Source: Heterohyrax brucei (taxonomy: Eukaryota > Chordata > Mammalia > Hyracoidea > Procaviidae). Taken from it: a stretch of DNA of 64,000 nt. Position numbers and translations under genes: made by a program. Under the pieces are notes generated by a model. That model searched no databases. It saw nothing but the letters and a program-made list of their open reading frames with translations, and was not told where the DNA came from. Positions 55,663-64,000 of this stretch are shown here, in pieces; position 1 is the first letter of the stretch, and each line of letters starts with the position of its first letter. The stretch is taken from the NCBI GenBank assembly GCA_028571685.1, contig CM053162.1, positions 9,676,001 through 9,740,000 on the forward strand, given 5' to 3'.

Positions 55663-57287
55663 AAAGGCAGGGGGGCTGAGTCAAAATGGTACACTAGACA
55701 TATGTCTCCTTAATTTCCTCTGAAACCTAAGGCCTTCATTGATAATTAAAGGGAGCCTTCTGGACACCCAGTGAGCCCTAGGACATGGCATAGGGCTGTC
55801 AATTTGGACAGCATGCCACTGAACAGGAAACTTCTCTTTTGCTGACCTCCACCCCTGTTGACTGGCCGGCTTGCGTGGACTGAAGGTAACTGGTGTTTTT
55901 AACATTTTTCCTTTGTGTTAGTGAAAAGGCAGGGGTTGTGTTTGTCAAAAGGCAGGGGTTGTGTTTAACTGGCAGCAAAGCTTAGCCACACTGCTGATGT
56001 GATCAACAGGCAGAATAGTCACATTTCGAGAGCCTAGCTCTGGACTCAGAGCACTGTGGCCCCTCCACCCTCTTTCTGAACCTCTGCTGTTGATTTGGCT
56101 ATTTCACAGTGGGTGGGACAGCTTGTGCTGGGCACCGTCTTGTTTAGGAGGCAAAGGTATCCAGACGGAGGCCTAAGCAGGGGGCTTCTTCCCAGGGTGG
56201 GAGGCAGTGCCAGCCCAGGGAGTGCTTTCTCAGCAGGAAACTTGTATTTTGCACAGTGTAGCCTTACAGGTGGGGCCCAGCAGCAGATGACAGCAGAGCA
56301 GTAGCTTGTCTGTACTTTGAACTAGATCACAGCATCTGGGAATGGATATAGAGGTGCCTCCATTGCCAGCTGGCAAGGGAGGGTTGCACACCTGAAAGCC
56401 TGATTGATTTTGGAAGCTGTAAGACAGCTTTTGCCTTTCAAAATAAGACTACCTAGAGAAGTAACTGTGGTGCATCCTGACAGCATCTCTTCTAGCCTTT
56501 ACAGACCCACATCATAGGATCAACTGACAGACCCCCCTGTGACTCCATAAGTAGGGCCATGTCTTTGCCAGAAAGGAGGTGGAGCATGCTACCACGGAGA
56601 GTCTACTGGGCCCAGTCACTGGAGTACATAGAGGTGACTTGTGATCAACTTCCTTCTCAGACTGCACCTCAGCTCCTATTAAGGCAACACCAGAGAAATT
56701 GAACAACCTCTAGATGCCCCAAAAGCAACAAACCCTGGCTGGACACTTAAAAAAAAATCTACCCATGGCTCCAGAAAGCTCCTGAAATAAAGAACAAAAG
56801 AACATTCCAGATGCAGAAGGCTTTCTGAAACTATGAGAGGTCAAGTACAAAAGAATTATATAGAAAACCCTCTTAGACATTATACAAAATGCAGCAGAGC
56901 AAAATGAAAAATTAAAGAACCTGTTCAAACTGATGGAACAGCAGCATTCTGACATCCAACAGATAAACAACAAAATTAAAAAATGAGACAATTCAATTCA
57001 AAGCCAAGAAAACAGAATTGAACAACTGGAAGATAGACTTTCTGAGTGTGAATACAGAGCTACTGACATCACCATTTATCAGGAGAAATCAGAGAAAAGA
57101 AACAATAAAAATGAAGAAGCATTGAGAAACATGTGGGACTCTATCAAGAGGAACAATCTACAATCAACTGGGATTCCTGAACAGGGAGGGACGCCTGAGA
57201 ACACAGAGTATTGCTGTTGAGTTGCTGACAGTAAACTTTCCTGAAATTATGAAAGAAGAGAATATAGATATCTAAGATGTACATCAA

Positions 57288-57682
57288 ATGCCACACAGTA
57301 TAGACCCCAAAAGAAAGACTCGAAGACATAGTATAATCAAGCTCAACAAAATGAAACATAAGCAGAAACTTTTAAAGGCAGTGAGATTCAAAGCAAAGCT
57401 AACATTCAGAGGAAAGCCATGTAGGCTTTTTTCTGACTTCTCAACAGAAACGGTGCTGGCACAGAGGAATTGGGATGATTCAAACCCTTGAAGCAGAAAA
57501 ATTTCCAACCAGGAACTGTATGTCCTGCAAAACTGTATTTGAGGTATGAGAATGAAGTTAAGACATTCGCAGATAAACAGAAACTCAGAGACTGTAAAAA
57601 CCAAACCAAAGCTACAAGAAATACTGAAAGAAGCCCTTGGCTTAGAAGAACAAAACCATTAACTCTCTGTTTTAGGAGCTAA
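57288..57682 (+). pseudogene. L1 ORF1 pseudogene, C-terminal region
   Basis: Two overlapping frames. The first (57288-57491) has SIIKLNKMKHKQKLLKAVRF and LTFRGKPCRLFSDFSTETVL. The second (57488-57682) has KNFQPGTVCPAKLYLRYENE and VKTFADKQKLRDC. Together they match the ORF1p C-terminal domain with one frameshift. The usual A-R-R-x-W stretch is altered to A-Q-R-N-W. Confidence 0.82.
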
Positions 57683-58353
57683 TACAGGATATATCATCCA
57701 GAAACGTACCCAGATAGGAAAGGCACAAAACTCAATCAAAGCTATAATATTAAAAGAAGGGATCCAGTGATCATATCATGAAAACTATGATACCACAACA
57801 TTAAAAAGAGGGATATACTACAGTAGTAATAGTCCTTCCAGATGGAGAGGATGTTAATAAGGTATGTAGAAGTTAAAACTGAATTTAAACATAGATTGTT
57901 AAGGGGGAGCACAGGGATAGCCTGAAAGCACAATAAAGATGCAACTTATCAAAGCAAGAAATGCAATACAGGGGTCTCAACAAACACAAAACCAACACTG
58001 AAAACGGTGAAAAAAATCAACCCATAAAGAAGAATGACGCAGAACAGAATATTAAGAGCAACAGAGAAAACACCAATGCAAAAATAAACACATCACAATG
58101 ACAGCACTAAACACATACCTATCAATAATTACATTGAATGTAAATGAACTAAACGCTCCAGTAAAGAGACATCAAGTGATATCTCAGATCAAAAGACATG
58201 ACCTGTGTATATGTTGCTTACAAGAAACACACCTTAGACTTAAAAATGTGAACAAACTGAAAATTAAAGGATGAAATACTATATACCAAGCTAACAATAT
58301 ACAAAGAAGAGCAGGTGTGGCAATGCTAATCTCAGATAAAATAGATTTTTTTT

Positions 58354-58848
58354 CTGTGTATGGAAGTTTTTAATGCAAGCTGTATAATGAGATTATTTCA
58401 CTCCTGCATCTTCTCAATAGTTTCTTCCTTGTATTTGCCCTTTTCTTTTCCTATTTGGTGAGATTTCGCTTTACATTTGAGGATCTTCTTGCAGTCCTTG
58501 TCCGGTGTTAGCCTAGTAATAACAGCTTAGCTTTGTCTCATTGCACCCGTTTAGTGTAGATGACATATTTCTTTCTGTAAACCTGGACCGTTTTGCCAAT
58601 TTGCTGACCTTTGTAGTGTCCTTGCACAATATGAACTTCATCATCCTTTCAAATGGCCTGGACCAAACATTGTATTTCTGTCTCAGTTCCTTGGAAAGAG
58701 GGAAGGACATAATCTTCCTGTGAATGTGGGAAGGTGCATTGAAATGCCTTTTGTGGTTTTTGCTCTGGTCAGAAGTCACAAAGGGATTGAACTTCATTGT
58801 GGTCGTGCTTTGCCAGTGAATCCTCACCCGCTGCCACTTCAGCCTAGA
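58354..58848 (-). pseudogene. RPL26: RPL26 processed pseudogene
   Basis: On the - strand the frame starts at 58797 with [20 protein letters not shown]. It continues [20 protein letters not shown] and [10 protein letters not shown], a clear match to ribosomal protein L26 of the 60S subunit. It is intronless and keeps a short 5'UTR to about 58845. The reverse of the stop codon is at 58398-58400, followed by the 3'UTR and a T-run at 58346-58353 (the reversed poly(A)). The coding span is 400 bases, against 438 for the 145-residue protein. A deletion of about 38 bases in the second half and several frameshifts break it. TAGATTTT flanks both sides (58342-58349 and 58849-58856), as expected for an L1-mediated copy. 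It sits in L1 ORF2 sequence. Confidence 0.95.
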
Positions 58849-59029
58849 GTAGATTTTAATGTAAAATCCACCATCGTGCACAAGGATGGCCACTGCTGAT
58901 TGCTGAAAGGTTCAGCACACAAACAGGACTTAACAATATTAAATATTTATGCACTGAATACTGGCATCTAACTACATCGAAGAAACACTGACTACATTAA
59001 AAAATGAGATAGATCACTCCACAATAATA

Positions 59030-59344
59030 GTGGGAGACTTCAACACTCCATTTTCAGTATTAGACAGATCTTCTAGAAAAACGCTCAGTAAAGACACGGA
59101 AGATCTTACTGCGACAATTAACCAACTAGACCTCACCAACATATACAGAACTTTCTCTCCATCCGCTGATAACTACACCTTCTTCTCCAGTGCACATGGA
59201 ACATTTTCCAGAATAGCCCATGTGTTAGGACATAGAGCAAGTCTCAGCAAAATCAAAACCATTTTATTATTGCAAAACATCTTCTCAGAACATAAAGCCA
59301 TAAAAGTCAAAGTCAGTAGCATGAAAAACATAGATAGAAATTAG
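59030..59344 (+). pseudogene. L1 ORF2 endonuclease fragment, active site mutated
   Basis: 104 codons starting at GDFNTPFSVLDRSSRK. GTFSRIAHVLG has lost the D of I-D-H, and NIFSEHKAIKVKVSS has lost the D of S-D-H. Compare 50643-51170, where both are kept. The endonuclease would be inactive even if it were translated. Confidence 0.85.
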
Positions 59345-59649
59345 AACCCATGGAAATTGGACATTTTGCTCAAAAAGCCATGGGTTATAGAAGAAATCAA
59401 GGACAAGATAAAGAAATTTATGGATTCCAGTGAGAATGAAAACACTTCCTACCAGAACCTATAAGATGCAGCCAAAGTGGTGCTCAGAGGTCAGTTTATT
59501 TCTATAATTGCACACATCCAGAAAGAAGAAAAGACCCAAGCCAAAGAATTAACTTTACAGCTTCAACAGGTAGAAAGAGAGCAACAGAGGAACCCCTCAG
59601 ACACCAGAAGAAAGCACATACTACAGATTAAAGCAGAAGTAAATGAATT

Positions 59650-60803
59650 GCTGTTGTTAGCTGCTGTCAAGTCGGTTCCAACTCATAGCTACCTTATGAA
59701 CAACAGAACAAAACACTGCCTGGTCTTGTGCCATTTCCATAGTTGTTTTTATACTTAATCTCGTTGTTGCGGCCACTGTGTCAATCTGTCTCATCAAGGG
59801 TCTCCTGTTTTTCACTGACCCTCAACTCTGCCAAGCATGATGTCCTTCTCCAGGGACGGATCTTTCCTTACAGCATGTCCAGTGTACGTAAGACACAGTC
59901 TTGCTATCTTTGCTTCCAAGGAGCACTCTGGTTGTACTTCTTTCCAAAACAGATCTCTTGGTTCTTTTGGCTGTCCGTTGTACATTCAACATTCTTCTCC
60001 AACACCACGGTTCAAAGGCATCAGTTCTTCATCTGTCTTCTGTGTTCATAGTCTAGCTTTCACGTGCGTATGATGCGATTGAAAATACCATCGCTTGGGT
60101 CAGGCTCATTTTAGTCTTCAAGGTTATATCCTTCCTTTTGAATACTTTGAAGAGATCCTTGGCAGCAGATTTTCCCAGTGTGTCTTTTGATTTCTTGACT
60201 GTGTTTCCAAGGGCATTGATTGTGGACCAAGTAAAAGGAAATCTTTGACAACCTCAATCCTTTCTCCATTTATGACAAAGTTGCTTACTGGTCCACTTGT
60301 GAGAATTTTTGTTTTCCTGATGTTAAGGTGCAGTTCATACTGAAGGCAGTGGTTCCTGATCTTCATCAGTAAATGCCTCAAATCTTCTTCATTTCCAGCA
60401 AGTAAGGTGGTATGATTTGCATAACACAGGTTGCTAATGAGTTGTCCTCCAATTTTGATGCCTCATTCTTCTGTGTATAATCCAGCTTCTTGGATTATTT
60501 GCTCAGCATACAGATTAAAGAGGTGGTGAAAGAATACAACCCTGTTGCATGCCTTTCCTGACTTTAAACCATGATGTGTCCCTTTGTTCTCTTCACATGA
60601 CTGCCTCTTGATCCATATACAGATGCCTTAAGAGCAGAATTAGGTGTTCTGAACTTCCCATTCTCTATGTTAGCCATAGTTTAGTATGATCCACACAGTC
60701 AAGTGCTTTTGTGTAGTTGATGAAACATAAGGAAACATCCTGCTGGTATTCTTTGCCTTCAGCCAAAATCCATCTGACATCAACAGTGATTTCCCTGGTT
60801 CTC
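59650..60803 (-). mobile_element. 5'-truncated RTE (BovB-clade) LINE in L1
   Basis: The 3' end is on the left (CTGTTGTTAGCTGCTGTCAA, then GTCGGTTCCAACTCATAGCT). It matches 34731-35890 in order and orientation. It interrupts L1 between AAATGAATT at 59641-59649 and AAATCAATA at 60804-60812, a near-exact target duplication. Only the RT C-terminal part and the 3' end are present. The - strand frame at 60124-60381 (MRHLLMKIRNHCLQYELHLN) is part of its RT. Confidence 0.9.
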
Positions 60804-60838
60804 AAATCAATAGAGAATAGAAGAACAACTGAAAAAAA

Positions 60839-61830
60839 TTGGTAAGACCAAAAGGTGACTTTTTTGAAAAGATCAACAAACTTGACAAACCATTGGCTAA
60901 ACTTACTAAAGAAAAACAGGAAAAGAAGCAAATAACCCACATAAGAAATGAGATGGGAGATGTCACAGCAGATCGAACAGGAATCAAAAGTATCATAACA
61001 GAATACTATGAAAGACTGTACTCTTAACAGATATGAAAACCTAGAGGAAATGTACAAATTCCTAGATGCATATCGCCTACCAAAATTAGCGCAAGAAGAA
61101 ATAGAACAACTTAATAAACCCATAACAAAGGAAGACATTGAAGAAGTCATCAAAAAACTACCAACAAAAGAAAGCCCTGGCCCAGATGGCTTCACCACAG
61201 AATTTTACAAAGCTTTTACAGAAGAGTTAACTCCGATACTACTGAGACTGTTTCACAGCCTAGAAAGGTATGGAATACTCCCAAATTCATTCTGTGAAGC
61301 CGACATAACCTTGATACCAAAGCCAGGGAAAGAGCCCACAAAAAAGGAGAACTACAGTCCAGTATCACTCAGTGAACCTAGCTGCAGAAGTCTTCAACAA
61401 AATCCTTGCCAGTAGAATTCAACAACATATCAAAACAATAATTCATCCCAACCAAGTTGGATTGATACCAGAGATGCAAGGCTTGTTCAACATCACATAA
61501 ATAACACAAAAGGCAAGAATCACCTAATTTTGTCAGTTGATGCAGAAAGGGCATTTGCTAAAGTTCAGCACCCTCAATGCTGGCAACTGTCAGCAAAATA
61601 GGAATAGATGGCAGATTCCTCAATGCAATGAGGGCCATTTATACAAAGCCAACTGCTTACATCATCCTGAACAGAGAGAGACTGAAAGAATTCCCCTTGA
61701 GAACGGGAGCTAAACAAGGATGCCCACTCCCACCTTCCCTAGTCAGCATTGTGCTAGAAGTTCTGGAGAGAGCAGTTAAACAAGACAATGAAATAAAGGA
61801 CATCTGCTTGGCAAAGAGGAAGTAAAAATC
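60839..61830 (+). pseudogene. L1 ORF2 reverse transcriptase pseudogene
   Basis: Frames in series: 60839-61027 has FFEKINKLDKPLAKLTKEKQ. 61008-61415 (135 codons) has [20 protein letters not shown] and then [16 protein letters not shown]. 61577-61825 has [20 protein letters not shown]. Next comes the catalytic motif at 61837-61848, which reads L-A-G-D instead of F-A-D-D, so one catalytic aspartate is lost. A deletion of about 30 bases relative to other copies lies near 61490. Confidence 0.85.
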
Positions 61831-62631
61831 TCCGTACTTGCAGGTGATATGATTGTATATGCAGAGAATCCTAAAGAATCCATGAGTGAACTCTTCAAAC
61901 TATTAGAAGAGTTTAGCAAACTCTCAGGATACAAGATAAACATAAGTAAATCAGTAGGATTCATTTATACTAAAACATTATTAAAGAAGAAATCACCAAA
62001 AAGGTTCCAGTAACATTTTTAATGAGATGGAGAAACACGTCACTGACTTTCTTTAGAAAGGGAAGATACTCTGGATAAGTAAAGCACTACTGAAGAAGAA
62101 CATACTGGGTGGCCTCTCACTACCTGATTTTAGAACCTATTACACTGCCACAGTTGTCAAAACAGCCTGGTACTATTACAAAAAGAGACGTATAGACCAA
62201 TGGAACAGAGTTGAAACCCCAGAGAAGCCACCATCCTTTTATGAACAGTTGATATTCTACAAAGGCCATAAGATTTCAAACTGGGGTAAAAGCAGTCTTT
62301 TTGACAAATGGTGCTGGTAGAATTGGATATCCATCTGCAAAAAATTAAAACAAGACCCATATTTCATACCTTATACAAAAACCAACTCAAATTGGATAAA
62401 AGACCTAAATATCAATAAAGTGATAAAGCTTATCCACGAAAAAGTAAGATCATCAGTAGAAACTTTAATACACAGCATAGACAAACTTCAAAATCTGATA
62501 AAGCACAATCAACAGAAGAAAAAAATAGATAAAGGGAACTGTTAAGAATCAAACACTTTTGGTCCCTGAAAGATTTTATCAAAAGAATTAAAGGACCACT
62601 TACAGAATGGGAAACAATATTTGGCAACTGT

Positions 62632-62895
62632 ATGTGGGATCAACATCTGATCTCTGTAACCAACAAGACACTACAAAGTACCAACAAGAAAATGATATAT
62701 AATCCAGTTAAGCAATGGGCAAAGGAGATGGACAAGCAATTCTCTGAAGAGGATATCCAGACAGCCAAAAGATGCATGAGGAAATGCTCACGATCGTTAG
62801 CTATTAAAGAAATCCAAATCGAAACTACAATGAGATACAGTCTCACCCCAACGAGGTTGGCTGTGATCCAAAAAATACAAAACAGCAAATGCTGA
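62632..62895 (+). pseudogene. L1 ORF2 C-terminal fragment
   Basis: 87 codons with MWDQHLISVTNKTLQSTNKK and QFSEEDIQTAKRCMRKCSRS, the conserved C-terminal region of L1 ORF2p. The frame breaks at 62895, and the rest continues in other frames to about 63300. Confidence 0.8.
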
Positions 62896-64000
62896 AGAGG
62901 CTGTGGAGAAATTGGAACTCTCCTACACTGCTGCTGGAATTCCAAAATGGTACAACCTCTTTAAAAAGCATTCTGGTGCTTCCTTGAAAAGCTGGAAATA
63001 GATAAACCGTTTGACCCAGTATCGTACAAAAGCAAGGGCATTCACGCAAACAGATACATGCACACGAATGTTTATTGCAGCACAGTCCGCAGTAGCAAAA
63101 AAACCTGGAATCAGCACAGATGCCCATCAACAGATGAATTGATAAATAAACTATGGTATATATACTCAGTGAAACACTACACAATGGTAAAGAACAATGA
63201 TGAATTTAGGAAGCATCTCATAACTTGGTTTCAATTGGCAGACGTGTTGAGTGAAATCAATAAGCAGCACAAGGACAAATATTGTATGAGACCCTTACTA
63301 TAAGGATTTCAAGTCAGACTCATGCACAGAAGAAAAGACTCTTTGATGGCTGTAAGGGAGGAGAGAGGGAAAGGGAGAGTGCTGGCTATGTGTTAGAAAG
63401 TTGGTGGAAATTTGGTTGGGTGTAACCAGTGACAGCACACATTACAAAATCATTTTAACTGGACTTCAGCATAACCTGAAAACATTTCCACTCGTAACCC
63501 AATATTGCAAGGACAAAGTAGCAGGAGCAGGGATCCAGAGACTATGCTGTCAGGGGACATCAAGGCCACCTGGCATGACTAGTTTATTGCTACAAGAGTC
63601 TTCTGTAACCCGTACTGGTGAGTGGCATCTGGGGTCTTAAAAGCTAGCAGGCTCCCATCTGAGGTACACCAGATGGTCCCAACTCAGCAGGAACAGATGA
63701 TCACCAAGGACAAAAATGACATGGGGGAGAGAGAACCCAGAAGACAGAAAGACCCATGTGAATGGGTGACTACATCAACATGTGACCAGAAGAACCAGAT
63801 GGTGCCCAGCCATCACCAGTGACAGCCTTGATGGGGCTCACAATGTTGAGTCCCAGGGGCAACATGAGAACCAAAAGGAGTGCACCCTGAGAACTCTGCT
63901 AAAAGACCGTGGTTCATGCTCTGAAGTCCCGGGAGTTTCCCTGGGAACATGGCCTTAAGACCTGATGCTGCCCCTGATCATAGATCATTAATGAGGTCAA

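Larger units (their letters stand above)
55665..64000 (+). mobile_element. Near full-length L1 LINE, sense, running off the window
   Basis: 5'UTR from 55665 (GGGGGCTGAGTCAAAATGG; the YY1-type core is mutated to CAAAATGG), ORF1 to about 57960, ORF2 from about 58100 to 63300, 3'UTR to the window end. Taking out the RPL26 pseudogene (58354-58848) and the RTE piece (59650-60803) leaves about 6.7 kb, so it is full length or nearly so. It lies in the same direction as the presumed host gene. All frames are broken. Confidence 0.9.

Noticed and set aside
60665..61198. 177-codon frame on the - strand
   Set aside because: It is mostly the complement of L1 reverse-transcriptase coding sequence plus an RTE end; the meaningful frames are on the other strand.

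Overview
This is mammalian nuclear DNA from an afrotherian, most likely a paenungulate such as an elephant (inference). The main evidence is many copies of the tRNA-derived AfroSINE. Its head reads GGAAACCCTGGTGGCATAGT, it has an internal GGCAGTTCAAATCCACC-type B box, and its tail carries GAGTCGGAATCGACTCGACG-like sequence. Two antisense RTE (BovB-clade) LINEs and a placental-type L1 lineage agree with this. No intact protein-coding gene lies in the window. The only host-gene signal is a CpG-island promoter with a probable untranslated first exon near 4.1-4.67 kb on the + strand, ending at a good splice donor (CAG|GTAATG). If that is right, most of 4.67-64 kb is a large first intron; I saw no convincing second exon and cannot name the gene.

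Layout. 0-3.9 kb is upstream flank, with a degenerate tandem repeat at 0.5-1.0 kb and one old SINE. 3.95-4.79 kb is the CpG island, first exon and a 16-codon upstream ORF. 4.8-14.4 kb is low-GC intron with many AfroSINEs, a MIR, a retroviral LTR and a 230-bp imperfect inverted repeat. 14.5-33 kb is a stack of L1 elements, all on the - strand, including one near-complete copy (14.5-22.4 kb) with nested insertions. 34-37.7 kb holds another LTR of the same family as that at 6.1 kb, a SINE and a nearly complete dead RTE on the - strand. 37.7-51.3 kb is a stack of + strand L1s broken up by SINEs, a MaLR-like LTR with its own minisatellite, and an LTR-like insert. 51.3-53.4 kb is a - strand L1. 53.4-55.4 kb is intron with SINEs and a MIR. 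55.66 kb to the window end is a near full-length + strand L1, interrupted by an RPL26 processed pseudogene and by a 5'-truncated RTE copy.

The parts relate through retrotransposition. L1 proteins are the likely source of the L1 copies and of the RPL26 pseudogene. The AfroSINE tail resembles the RTE 3' end, which suggests RTE mobilised the SINEs. Every LINE reading frame seen is broken, so nothing here looks able to move now. The most unusual signals are a perfect 95-bp inverted duplication 2 kb apart inside old L1 sequence, two separate L1 copies interrupted at the same ORF2 position by L1 3'UTR fragments, and a GC-rich insert of unknown origin at 25.7-26.4 kb. I found no novel multi-gene system.
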